Positions 7,107 to 14,387 of a stretch of DNA of 15,543 bases are shown one piece after another. The DNA lies in the NCBI GenBank assembly GCA_004299465.1, contig SCST01000768.1, positions 1 through 15,543 on the forward strand, in the 5' to 3' direction. Positions within the stretch are counted from its first letter, which is position 1. Each line of letters begins with the position of its first letter. A program made the translations under genes and the position numbers. Under the pieces are notes generated by a model. It saw only the letters and a list, made by a program, of their open reading frames with translations. It searched no databases and was not told the origin of the DNA. The DNA comes from Methylovulum sp. Lineage in GTDB: Bacteria > Pseudomonadota > Gammaproteobacteria > Methylococcales > Methylomonadaceae.

Positions 7107-7355
7107 ATGAACAAAGATGACGTTTTCAACATCATTGCAAACCACAGCCGCGAAATCATTCCGGCACTGGCGACGCATCCGTTTCAATGGAGCGACCAAT
7201 TGACTGAACTGGGCGCAAACTCGATGGACCGCGCCGATATCGTCATGATGACGCTGGAGTCGTTAGCATTGCGCATGCCGCTAACGGCATTGGCTAACAC
7301 AAAAAATATCGGCGAATTGGCTGACTTGCTCCATGCAAAACTGCAATCAAGCTGA
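7107..7355 (+). CDS. Acyl carrier protein resembling polyketide beta-branching donor ACPs (AcpK/CurB type)
   Basis: This is an 82-residue carrier protein. The helix-2 motif LGANSMDRADIVMM (35-48) contains Ser39, the predicted 4'-phosphopantetheine attachment site. LTALANTKNIGELADLL (59-75) follows. This pattern (GANS-DRA-IVMM, then A-KNIGELADL) resembles the donor ACPs that carry acetyl groups in HMG-synthase beta-branching cassettes more than the fatty-acid AcpP (which has GADSLD). That placement is from memory of the family. The ATG at 7107 was chosen because a G-run (7098-7103) precedes it; an upstream TTG at 7026 would add 27 residues unlike any carrier protein. The last 23 bases overlap the following ketosynthase gene, so the two are translationally coupled and probably act as a pair. 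Confidence 0.85.
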   Translation: MNKDDVFNIIANHSREIIPALATHPFQWSDQLTELGANSMDRADIVMMTLESLALRMPLTALANTKNIGELADLLHAKLQSS

Positions 7356-8580
7356 GCTGCTGATCACCGGCATCGGCATCACCTCAGCTATCGGCCAAGG
7401 GAAAGCGGCTTTCAGTTCAGCGTTGATGGCGGGCCGACATGCGTTTGGTGTGATGCAGCGCCCTGGCCGCCAATACGGCACGCCGCCCGGCGAAAGCGCT
7501 TTTTTGGGCGCGGAAATTCCTGCGCTGATATATCCCGAATCCCTGTCAAAAGCGCTGCTGCGCACGGCGTCCTTTTCAGCGCAAGCGGCATTGGTCACGC
7601 TGCATGAAGCCTGGGAAGACGCCAGGCTGGCTGCGCTAGAACCCGAACGTATCGGCCTCGTGGTCGGGGGCTCCAATTTCCAGCAACGCGAACTCGTGCA
7701 ATGCCATGAAAGCTATCAAGACCGCGCCTGTTTCGTGCGGCCCAGCTATGGCTTGACGTTCATGGACAGCGATGTCTGCGGCCTGTGCAGCGAACAGTTC
7801 GGGATACGGGGCTTTGCCTATACGACGGGCGGCGCTTCGTCCAGCGGCCAGTTGGCGATACTCCAGGCGATTCAGGCGGTGCAATCCGGCCAGGTCGATG
7901 CCTGCATCGCAATGGGCGCATTAATGGACCTCTCCTATTGGGAATGCCAGAGTTTGCGATCCTTAGGCGCAATGGGTTCGGACCGCTACGCCAACGAACC
8001 GGCACAAGCCTGCCGGCCGTTTGACCGGCACCGGGACGGCTTTATTTTCGGGGAATCCTGCGGCGTGGTTGTGATAGAACGCGCCACTTCTATTGCGAGA
8101 CCCGCCGTGCCAACCTATGCGCGGCTGGCCGGCTGGGCAATCGTCATGGATGGCAATCGCAATGCCGACCCATCCTGCGAAGGCGAAATCCGGGTCATTC
8201 AAAAAGCGCTGCAACAAGCGCGCATGCCGGCACAGGCAATCGACTATATCAATCCGCACGGGACCGGCTCGATTATCGGCGATGAAGCGGAACTTAACGC
8301 CATCCGGCATTGCGGACTGGCCCATGCCTATATTAACGCCAGCAAATCCATCATCGGCCACGGCCTGAGCGCAGCCGGCACGGTCGAAGTCATTGCAACC
8401 CTGCTGCAAATGCAGGCATCACGGCTGCACCCTACCCGAAATCTCGACGACCCGATCGAGCCTTCGCTAAACTGGGTGCGGGAGCGCGCCGTAGCGCAGC
8501 GCATTAAAAATGCACTGACACTGAGCATCGGCTTCGGCGGGATCAATACCGCCTTATGCTTACAGCACGATGCCGAATGA
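7333..8580 (+). CDS. Beta-ketoacyl synthase with active-site Cys replaced by Ser (PksF/CurC-like decarboxylating ketosynthase)
   Basis: This is a 415-residue thiolase-fold ketosynthase of normal stand-alone length. At the nucleophile elbow, where FabF-type enzymes read TACTSG, it reads GASSSG (167-172), so Ser169 takes the place of the catalytic Cys. The other catalytic residues are kept: His309 in NPHGTG, Lys338 in ASKS and His343 in IGHGLSAAGTVE, plus the C-terminal GFGG-N segment (400-405). Ketosynthases with Cys-to-Ser or Cys-to-Gln changes and intact histidines decarboxylate malonyl-ACP to acetyl-ACP instead of condensing; PksF, CurC and MupG of beta-branching cassettes are examples. The overlap with the AcpK-like ACP gene supports this reading. 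No HMG synthase, enoyl-CoA hydratase or polyketide synthase module is in the window, so the acceptor of the acetyl unit is unknown. Confidence 0.87.
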   Translation: MQNCNQAELLITGIGITSAIGQGKAAFSSALMAGRHAFGVMQRPGRQYGTPPGESAFLGAEIPALIYPESLSKALLRTASFSAQAALVTLHEAWEDARLAALEPERIGLVVGGSNFQQRELVQCHESYQDRACFVRPSYGLTFMDSDVCGLCSEQFGIRGFAYTTGGASSSGQLAILQAIQAVQSGQVDACIAMGALMDLSYWECQSLRSLGAMGSDRYANEPAQACRPFDRHRDGFIFGESCGVVVIERATSIARPAVPTYARLAGWAIVMDGNRNADPSCEGEIRVIQKALQQARMPAQAIDYINPHGTGSIIGDEAELNAIRHCGLAHAYINASKSIIGHGLSAAGTVEVIATLLQMQASRLHPTRNLDDPIEPSLNWVRERAVAQRIKNALTLSIGFGGINTALCLQHDAE

Positions 8581-8620
8581 ACATCACCCGACAACGACAC
8601 CAGACGACAACAAGCATACG

Positions 8621-8752
8621 ATGAAAACCTCTAAATTATTACTGTTTTTGCTGCTAAACTTGATTCTCGCAGCTTGCGGACAGCCTGGGCCGCTCTACCT
8701 GCCCGATAAAGCCTCGCCTGCCCCAATAGAACCGAAAAAAACGACACCTTAA
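8621..8752 (+). CDS. lptM: LptM-type small outer-membrane lipoprotein
   Basis: A 43-residue lipoprotein precursor. The signal peptide MKTSKLLLFLLLNLILAAC ends in the lipobox LAAC, with Cys19 as the predicted lipidated residue. It is followed by GQPGPLYLP (20-28), the signature of LptM (formerly YifL), and a Pro/Lys-rich tail. LptM assists oxidative maturation and assembly of the LptD-LptE lipopolysaccharide translocon in the outer membrane. The gene sits 9 bases before lysA, a common arrangement (in E. coli it precedes dapF). The ATG at 8621 was chosen because it opens a textbook signal peptide; an in-frame ATG at 8570 would place 17 hydrophilic residues in front and overlap the ketosynthase gene. 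Confidence 0.9.
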   Translation: MKTSKLLLFLLLNLILAACGQPGPLYLPDKASPAPIEPKKTTP

Positions 8753-8761
8753 AAAACACAC

Positions 8762-10009
8762 ATGGATTATTTTAATTACCGAAACGATGAGCTGTTTGCC
8801 GAAGATGTAGCGGTGCAGGACATCATCTATCAATACGGCAGCCCCTGCTATATCTACTCGAGAGCCACGCTGGAAAGGCACTGGCAGGCTTTTGACCGGG
8901 CTTTCGGCAGCTATCCGCATTTAATCTGCTATGCCGTCAAGGCCAATTCCAGCCTTGCCGTGCTCAATGTGCTGGCCCGTTTGGGTTCCGGTTTTGATAT
9001 TGTGTCATTAGGCGAGCTGGAACGCGTTATCGCAGCCGGCGGCGATGTCCACAAAACCGTTTTTTCCGGTGTAGGCAAGCGTGAGGATGAAATCCTCGCG
9101 GCACTAAAGCTGGGCATACGCTGTTTTAATATCGAAGTCAGCGGCGAACTGGACCGCATCAACACGCTGGCCGGACAACTCGGCGTCATCGCCCCGGTGT
9201 CTTTTCGCGTAAATCCCGATGTCGACGCCAAGACGCACCCGTATATTTCCACCGGTTTAAAAGAGAACAAATTCGGCATCGACATTAACCAGGCCTTGAC
9301 CGAATACCGCCGTGCCGCCGGCATGCCGTATATCAAAATTATCGGCATCGATTGCCATATCGGCTCGCAGCTCACCGATACCCGGCCGTTTCTCGATGCA
9401 CTGGACAAGATTCTTGACCTGGTTAGCACGCTTAAATCCGAAGACATCATGCTGCACCATCTCGACTTGGGCGGCGGACTGGGTATTTGCTACAAGGATG
9501 AACAGCCGCCCGAACCTGCCGATTACATACAAGCCGTGTTAGCGCGCCTTGGTGGCGACTCGTTTGAAATTCTGCTGGAACCCGGCCGCGCTATCGCAGG
9601 CAATGCCGGCATCCTGGTCACGCAAGTCGAATACCTTAAACCGACGGCCAATAAAAATTTCGCTATCGTCGATGCCGCGATGAACGACCTGGTGCGGCCG
9701 TCCTTATACAGCGCCTGGCAGGATATTATTCCGGTCAATAAACACAGTAACGCGCCTGAAACGCATTGGGACATCGTCGGCCCGGTCTGCGAAACCGGTG
9801 ATTTTCTCGGTAAGGACCGCGCGCTGAAATTAACTCAGGGCGACTTGCTAGCGATACGTTCGGCAGGCGCTTATGGCTTCAGCATGAGTTCCAATTATAA
9901 TTCCAGGCCGCGCGCGGCCGAGGTCATGGTCGACGGAAGCCGGCACCATTTAATCCGGGCCAGGGAAACCATTGCCCAGCTTTGGGCCGGCGAACAGGTG
10001 CTGCCCTGA
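8762..10009 (+). CDS. lysA: Diaminopimelate decarboxylase
   Basis: This 415-residue PLP enzyme converts meso-diaminopimelate to L-lysine, the last step of lysine synthesis. It has the alanine-racemase-like fold III barrel, with the PLP lysine at 60 in YAVKANSS. HIGSQL (199-204), the phosphate-binding glycine loop DLGGGLGI (235-242) and EPGRAI (273-278) are present. From the partner subunit's active site come CETGD with Cys343, and SAGAYGFSMSSNYN with Tyr371 (367-380). Length is standard for bacterial LysA. The lptM-lysA order is typical; dapF, often next, is absent here and the following gene is an unrelated Uma2 gene. No good ribosome-binding site is visible, and coupling to lptM is likely. 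Confidence 0.97.
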   Translation: MDYFNYRNDELFAEDVAVQDIIYQYGSPCYIYSRATLERHWQAFDRAFGSYPHLICYAVKANSSLAVLNVLARLGSGFDIVSLGELERVIAAGGDVHKTVFSGVGKREDEILAALKLGIRCFNIEVSGELDRINTLAGQLGVIAPVSFRVNPDVDAKTHPYISTGLKENKFGIDINQALTEYRRAAGMPYIKIIGIDCHIGSQLTDTRPFLDALDKILDLVSTLKSEDIMLHHLDLGGGLGICYKDEQPPEPADYIQAVLARLGGDSFEILLEPGRAIAGNAGILVTQVEYLKPTANKNFAIVDAAMNDLVRPSLYSAWQDIIPVNKHSNAPETHWDIVGPVCETGDFLGKDRALKLTQGDLLAIRSAGAYGFSMSSNYNSRPRAAEVMVDGSRHHLIRARETIAQLWAGEQVLP

Positions 10010-10090
10010 TTGAAGTAACGGCAAGGATCAAGGATGTCCACGCCGGAATATCCACATAAGGATTATTTTTGCGCTTAACCGGTGACCGTC

Positions 10091-10696
10091 ATGACTACTA
10101 TCGCAGAGCTATCCCAATTAGACTTAAATGGCACTTATACTTACGCGGATTATTTAACTTGGCAATTTGAAGAGCGCCTTGAGCTTATCAAAGGCAAAAT
10201 CATGCTGATGTCACCCGCGCCCAATGTCAATCACCAAAGCATTTCATTACGCTTAAGCGGAATTTTTTATAATGCCTTTAAAGGCCAGCCCTGCCAGGTT
10301 TTTGCCGCACCCTTCGACGTCCGCTTGTATAACCGCAAAAAGTCAGTGCTTGCCGACCGCGACATTTACACCGTGGTGCAACCCGATTTATGCGTTATCT
10401 GCGATGAAAACAAACTGGATACCCAGGGCTGTTCAGGCGCGCCGGACTGGATCATCGAAATCCTGTCCAAAGGCAATACCAAGCGCGAAATGCAGATTAA
10501 ATACGAGCTGTACCAGGAAAGCGGCGTCAAGGAATACTGGCTGGTCTATCCTTACGAGCAGGCGGTTTACCAATTCGTATTGGACGACGAGCTGGAAAAA
10601 TACCAATTATTCAAGATGTATTGCGGCGACGACATCGCCGCACCGTTTTTATTTCCCGATTTAGAGATTGATTTAAAAGAAGTATTCCTGGAATAA
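10091..10696 (+). CDS. Uma2-family (DUF820) protein with PD-(D/E)xK nuclease-like fold
   Basis: A 201-residue protein from ATG 10091, or 204 from an in-frame GTG at 10082; neither start has a clear ribosome-binding site. The Uma2 pattern is visible. YADYLTWQFEERLELIKGKIMLMSPAP (roughly 17-43, from ATG 10091) is the N-terminal part with the conserved E-x-I/K-G segment. Then come QPDLCVICD and GAPDWIIEILS, the D-x(n)-E-x-x type catalytic segment of the restriction-endonuclease-like fold. The Tyr-rich K-YELYQESGVKEYWLVYP follows. Uma2 proteins are abundant in cyanobacteria and in some proteobacteria with many copies per genome; their role is not established. It lies between lysA and hoxF, 33 bases before hoxF, and could be cotranscribed with the hydrogenase genes, but there is no known functional tie. 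Confidence 0.82.
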   Translation: MTTIAELSQLDLNGTYTYADYLTWQFEERLELIKGKIMLMSPAPNVNHQSISLRLSGIFYNAFKGQPCQVFAAPFDVRLYNRKKSVLADRDIYTVVQPDLCVICDENKLDTQGCSGAPDWIIEILSKGNTKREMQIKYELYQESGVKEYWLVYPYEQAVYQFVLDDELEKYQLFKMYCGDDIAAPFLFPDLEIDLKEVFLE

Positions 10697-10729
10697 CCCT
10701 CCCCTAATAGAACAAGGTAAGGAAAAGCC

Positions 10730-12553
10730 ATGCAAGTCTTTATAGAAAACCTGGCGGCAAGCCATAACTACCAGTCCACGCGCTTATTGCAGATATTAAG
10801 GGCGATACAAGCGCGTTATCATCACATTCCTGAACCTGCGATCAATCAACTGGCCGGGCTGCTCGGCATCCCCGGCACTCAGATCACCGGCGTCGTTGAA
10901 TTCTACAGCTTTTTTCATTCGACACCGCGCGGGCAATACGAGCTGCTAATCAGCGATTCGATTACCGATGCGATGCTGGGCAAGCATAGCCTGATGCAGT
11001 ACCTGTCTGAAAAACTGCAACTTGCCGTCGGCGCGGTTCGTAACGACGGCCTGGTCAGCCTCGATAACACATCCTGTACCGGGCTATGCGACCAAGGCCC
11101 GGCCGGACTGGTCAACGGCTATGCATTAACGCATCTGGACCGTCCGCGCATAGACCTGGTTGCGGGCCTCATCAACCAGCAAAAGCCCCTGGCTGAATGG
11201 CCGCGTGAATTATTCGAGGTAGACGATAACCTGGTTAAGCCCGGCCTGCTGCTGGCGCGACCGATTGCGCAGGGCGAGGCGCTCAGGGCGACATTTAACC
11301 GGGGTTTGCAGGAATCACTGGCGGAAATCAACCAATCCGGTTTGCGCGGCCGCGGCGGCGCCGGTTATACGACGGGCTGGAAATGGCATCTATGTTACGA
11401 AGGGCCTGAAGAAGATGCCTTTTGCGATGTCGACGCACAAAAACAAGCGCAACGCTATGTGATTTGTAATGCCGATGAAGGCGAGCCGGGCACATTTAAA
11501 GACCGCGTACTGCTGAACAGCTACGCGCACCAGGTATTTGAAGGCATGACGGTGTGCGCCGCGATTATCGGCGCCAACCAGGGTTTCTTGTATTTGCGCG
11601 GCGAATACTTGTTCCTTTACGACAAATTGCAAGCAATATTGGCGGAGCGCCGGCAAGCCGGTTTGTTGGGTGACAATATCCTGCGGCAAGGACTGAATTT
11701 CGATATTGAAATCTGCCTGGGCGCAGGCGCCTATATCTGCGGCGAGGAATCGGCACTCATCGAATCGCTGGAAGGCAAAATGGGCATACCGCGCAACCGT
11801 CCGCCGTATCCGGTCACGCAGGGCTATCTCGGCAAACCGACGGTCGTCAATAACGTCGAAACATTTTTAGCCGCGGCCGCTATTGCTGTTAAAGGCGCCG
11901 GCTGGTTTGCCGCTATTGGCACCGAAAAATCCAAAGGCACGAAAATCCTCAGCATCAGCGGCGATTGCAGCCGCCCCGGCATTTACGAATACCCGTTCGG
12001 CACGGCGATACAAACAATTCTCGATGAATGCGGCGCAAGCGATGTGCTGGGCGTGCAAATCGGCGGCCCATCCGGCACGTTTATCTCCAATCAGGAGCTG
12101 CACCGCAAGCTGGCGTTTGAAGACCTCGCGACCGGCGGCTCGTTTATCATCTTTAACAACAGCCGCAACATCCTAGACATCGTTAATAATTTCACGCACT
12201 TTTTCGCGCATGAAAGCTGCGGGTTTTGTACGCCTTGCCGCGTCGGCACGGCGCTACTGAAAAAGCAACTCGATAAAATTGTCGAAGGCCACGGCTCGGC
12301 AGGCGATGTCGTCGCGCTCGAAGAGTTATGCCGCCTGGTCAAAAACCATAGCCACTGCGGCCTCGGACAAACCGCCGCCAATCCGGTACTGACCACGCTG
12401 GAACGCTACCCTGAACTGTATCAAAGCCGCTTGAAAAAAATCAGCTATGAACCGGGATTTGACCTGGATGGCGCTTTGGATATAGCACGGCGCATGGCCC
12501 AGCGTAACGACGCAGCGGCACATTTAACCCAGACGGAGGCAGAACATGACTAA
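10730..12553 (+). CDS. hoxF: NAD-reducing [NiFe] hydrogenase diaphorase subunit HoxF
   Basis: This 607-residue flavoprotein is the NAD(H)-reacting subunit of the cytoplasmic bidirectional (group 3d) hydrogenase, homologous to complex I NuoE+NuoF. Residues 1-165 form a NuoE-like domain that keeps only a C-x3-C pair (Cys116, Cys120), the first cysteine pair of a classical [2Fe-2S] site being absent. Residues about 195-500 hold the FMN site GLRGRGGAGYTTGWKW (204-219), CNADEGEPGTFKDR (246-259) and the NADH-binding GAGAYICGEESALIESLEGK (331-350). The C-terminal [4Fe-4S] ligands are Cys497, Cys500, Cys503 (ESCGFCTPC) and Cys543. This fused form explains the lack of a separate hoxE. A good ribosome-binding site (TAAGGA, 10718-10723) precedes the ATG. 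The gene overlaps hoxU by 8 bases. Confidence 0.95.
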   Translation: MQVFIENLAASHNYQSTRLLQILRAIQARYHHIPEPAINQLAGLLGIPGTQITGVVEFYSFFHSTPRGQYELLISDSITDAMLGKHSLMQYLSEKLQLAVGAVRNDGLVSLDNTSCTGLCDQGPAGLVNGYALTHLDRPRIDLVAGLINQQKPLAEWPRELFEVDDNLVKPGLLLARPIAQGEALRATFNRGLQESLAEINQSGLRGRGGAGYTTGWKWHLCYEGPEEDAFCDVDAQKQAQRYVICNADEGEPGTFKDRVLLNSYAHQVFEGMTVCAAIIGANQGFLYLRGEYLFLYDKLQAILAERRQAGLLGDNILRQGLNFDIEICLGAGAYICGEESALIESLEGKMGIPRNRPPYPVTQGYLGKPTVVNNVETFLAAAAIAVKGAGWFAAIGTEKSKGTKILSISGDCSRPGIYEYPFGTAIQTILDECGASDVLGVQIGGPSGTFISNQELHRKLAFEDLATGGSFIIFNNSRNILDIVNNFTHFFAHESCGFCTPCRVGTALLKKQLDKIVEGHGSAGDVVALEELCRLVKNHSHCGLGQTAANPVLTTLERYPELYQSRLKKISYEPGFDLDGALDIARRMAQRNDAAAHLTQTEAEHD

Positions 12554-13259
12554 GACCATCACAATAGACGGCAAAACCATCCCGTTCGAAGATGGGCAAA
12601 CAATTATGCAGGCGGCGACGGCGGCGGATGTCTATATCCCGCATCTATGCCACCATGCTGAATTTACGCCGCATGGCAGCTGTAAACTGTGCACTATCAA
12701 AGTCAACGGACGTGTGTGCTCCGCCTGCACTTTCCCAGCCTCGGAAGGCCAGGATGTCTTGAATAACACCAAAGAACTGAATGATGACCGGCAAAAAATC
12801 ACGCAAATGCTGTTTGTCGAAGGCAATCATTTCTGCCCGTCCTGCGAAAAAACCGGCAATTGTCAATTGCAGGCGGTCGCTTATCATTTGAATATGCTCG
12901 ACAACCATTTCCCGCTGTTTTATCCGCATCGGGAAATGGACGCATCGCATCCTGATGTCATGATCGACCATAACCGCTGCATTTTCTGCACACTGTGCGT
13001 GCGGGCGAGCCGGGAGCATGACGGCAAGGACGTGTTCGCGATTTCAGGGCGCGGCATTAACAAGCACCTGATCGTCAACTCAGAAAGCGGCTTGCTGAAA
13101 GACAGCGACCTGGATATGAACGACAAGGCCGCGCATATCTGTCCGACCGGGGCGATTTTAATCAAACGCACCGCTTATCAGGTGCCGATAGGCCAACGCA
13201 TCTACGACCATCACGAAATCGACGAAGTCAGTCTGGCGGAGCATCATCATGGCGAATAA
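12546..13259 (+). CDS. hoxU: NAD-reducing hydrogenase diaphorase small subunit HoxU
   Basis: This 237-residue Fe-S protein carries electrons between the HoxY/HoxH hydrogenase module and the HoxF flavin site; it is homologous to the N-terminal part of NuoG. The [2Fe-2S] domain has Cys35, Cys46, Cys49 and probably Cys61 (Cys58 is a nearby alternative). The His-Cys [4Fe-4S] site follows in GNHFCPSCEKTGNC (His95, Cys97, Cys100, Cys106). A further [4Fe-4S] site uses Cys145, Cys148, Cys151 (CIFCTLC) and Cys199 in HICPTGAI. Length is typical. A GGAGG ribosome-binding site (12535-12539) lies within the end of hoxF. The 8-base overlap upstream and the 11-base overlap with hoxY downstream indicate tight coupling. 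Confidence 0.96.
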   Translation: MTKTITIDGKTIPFEDGQTIMQAATAADVYIPHLCHHAEFTPHGSCKLCTIKVNGRVCSACTFPASEGQDVLNNTKELNDDRQKITQMLFVEGNHFCPSCEKTGNCQLQAVAYHLNMLDNHFPLFYPHREMDASHPDVMIDHNRCIFCTLCVRASREHDGKDVFAISGRGINKHLIVNSESGLLKDSDLDMNDKAAHICPTGAILIKRTAYQVPIGQRIYDHHEIDEVSLAEHHHGE

Positions 13260-13788
13260 AATCAGAGTAGCAACCACCTCATTGGCCGGCTGCTTCGGCT
13301 GCCACATGTCGTTTTTAGACATCGACGAACGCATGCTGCAACTCGCCGAACTCGTCGAATTCGACCGCTCGCCGATCACCGACATCGAACATTGCACGAA
13401 CTGCGACATCGGCCTGATCGAAGGCGGCGTCTGCAATTCCGAAAACGTGCATACGCTGCGCGAGTTCCGCAATAACTGCAAAATCCTCGTTGCCGTCGGG
13501 GCCTGCGCAATCAACGGCGGCTTGCCGGCGATGCGCAACTTCATCCCGCTGGAAGAATGCCTGAATGAAGCGTATCGCGACGGCATCGGCGTCGAAAACC
13601 CGCAGATACCCAGCGATGTCGAATTGCCGTTATTGCTGGATAAAGTCCGCCCTATCCATGAAGTCGTGAAGATTGACTATTTCCTGCCCGGCTGCCCACC
13701 ATCCGCCGATGTGTTCTGGAAATTTTTGACGGATTTGTTGGAGGGCAGGGAGCCGAAGTTGGATTATGACTTAGTGCATTATGATTGA
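13249..13788 (+). CDS. hoxY: [NiFe] hydrogenase small subunit HoxY
   Basis: This 179-residue small subunit holds the [4Fe-4S] cluster nearest the Ni-Fe site. The expected ligand motifs are GCFGCHMS (Cys15, Cys18), VGACAINGG (Cys86) and PGCPPSADVFW (Cys149). EHCTNCDIGLIEGGVCN (47-63) is the internal segment common to this group. There is no twin-arginine signal peptide and no ferredoxin-like extension, consistent with a soluble cytoplasmic group 3d enzyme. The gene overlaps hoxU by 11 bases, with a GGAG ribosome-binding site at 13238-13241. In most hox operons hoxH follows directly; here a toxin-antitoxin pair intervenes, starting 28 bases after the stop. Confidence 0.95.
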   Translation: MANKIRVATTSLAGCFGCHMSFLDIDERMLQLAELVEFDRSPITDIEHCTNCDIGLIEGGVCNSENVHTLREFRNNCKILVAVGACAINGGLPAMRNFIPLEECLNEAYRDGIGVENPQIPSDVELPLLLDKVRPIHEVVKIDYFLPGCPPSADVFWKFLTDLLEGREPKLDYDLVHYD

Positions 13789-13815
13789 ACGACGTCAATA
13801 ACTGGGAGGAATATC

Positions 13816-14052
13816 ATGTATACGGTATATAAAATTAATGCCGATGAGTTAAACGAAAATTTTATAGCATCGATCAAAGCACTGTTTCAACACAAAGAAA
13901 TTGAGATCGCTATTTGCGAAACGGCACAAGCCGGGCAGGATGAAACCGACTATTTATTGCGCGATCCCGCTAATGAATCGCGTTTATTAGCGGCTATCGA
14001 GCATGTTAAAAAAGGCGAATATATAACGGTTGAATTAGATAAGTTGTCATGA
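13816..14052 (+). CDS. Antitoxin of a YoeB-type toxin-antitoxin pair (YefM/RelB-like)
   Basis: This 78-residue acidic protein lies directly upstream of a YoeB-type toxin, with its stop overlapping the toxin start (ATGA). Its C-terminal part ETDYLLRDPANESRLLAAIE (43-62) resembles the toxin-binding tail of YefM antitoxins (which read ET-YLL-SPAN-RLL). The N-terminal DNA-binding part (1-35) is not the standard Phd/YefM fold by eye. The protein would neutralise YoeB and repress the pair. A very strong ribosome-binding site GGGAGGA (13804-13810) sits 5 bases before the ATG, giving higher antitoxin than toxin translation. A short inverted repeat (ATTGA, 6 bases, TCAAT at 13784-13799), overlapping the hoxY stop, is a possible but unproven operator. 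The gene looks richer in A+T than its hox neighbours. Confidence 0.8.
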   Translation: MYTVYKINADELNENFIASIKALFQHKEIEIAICETAQAGQDETDYLLRDPANESRLLAAIEHVKKGEYITVELDKLS

Positions 14053-14309
14053 ACATTGCCTTTGAACAAGGCGCTTTTGAAGATTTTACCAACTGGGCCA
14101 GTGAAGATAAAAAGCTCTATAAACGTCTTGTCGGCTTAATTAAAGAAACTGCGCGTAATCCATACACAGGTTTGGGTAAACCCGAACTCTTAAAGCATGC
14201 GTTACACGGCTATTGGTCTCGCCGCATTAATGATGAGCATCGATTAGTGTATAAAGTCGAAGCCGATAGATTGATTGTTATTAGCTGTAAGTACCATTAC
14301 ACAAAATAA
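14049..14309 (+). CDS. yoeB: YoeB/Txe-family mRNA interferase toxin
   Basis: This 86-residue toxin is very close in length and motif to E. coli YoeB (84 residues). It has AFEDFTNWASEDKKLYKRL at the N-terminus, then NPYTGLGKPELLKH with Glu46 replaced by neither motif shift nor gap (GKPE; Glu46). GYWSRRINDEHRLVY holds Arg65, and the end KYHY holds His83 and Tyr84. These match the catalytic Glu46, Arg65, His83 and Tyr84 of YoeB, so the toxin appears intact. YoeB binds the ribosome A site and cleaves mRNA. Translation is coupled to the antitoxin through a 4-base ATGA overlap. The pair lies between hoxY and hoxH in the same direction, so it could be transcribed as part of the hydrogenase operon or from its own promoter. 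Confidence 0.92.
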   Translation: MNIAFEQGAFEDFTNWASEDKKLYKRLVGLIKETARNPYTGLGKPELLKHALHGYWSRRINDEHRLVYKVEADRLIVISCKYHYTK

Positions 14310-14325
14310 CAAATACGCTCCGTAG

Positions 14326-14387
14326 TGTTGGGTAAGCATTAGCGTAACCCGACATTGATCTATGATTTGCGGGTTGTATCTAACCCG
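14326..14387. repeat. Degenerate inverted-repeat element between yoeB and hoxH
   Basis: Two stem-loops are visible. TGTTGGGTAA (14326-14335) pairs with TAACCCGACA (14345-14354) apart from two positions, and CGGGTT (14370-14375) pairs with AACCCG (14382-14387) around a 6-base loop. The GGGTTA / TAACCCGAC core resembles dispersed GTCGGGTTACGC-type repeats common in some gammaproteobacterial genomes; that link is from memory. No T-run follows either stem, so neither is a clear terminator. Both lie in the 100-base leader of hoxH and could affect its mRNA stability or mark the edge of the inserted toxin-antitoxin segment. Confidence 0.5.

Noticed and set aside
7963..8409. Minus-strand 148-codon open frame inside the ketosynthase gene
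   Set aside because: It is antisense to conserved catalytic motifs and has no recognisable domain.
8570..8620. Upstream in-frame ATG for the lipoprotein
   Set aside because: It would put 17 polar residues before the signal peptide and destroy a textbook lipoprotein start at 8621.
10082..10090. GTG start adding three residues to the Uma2 protein
   Set aside because: It cannot be excluded, but ATG 10091 is the simpler choice; neither start has a visible ribosome-binding site.
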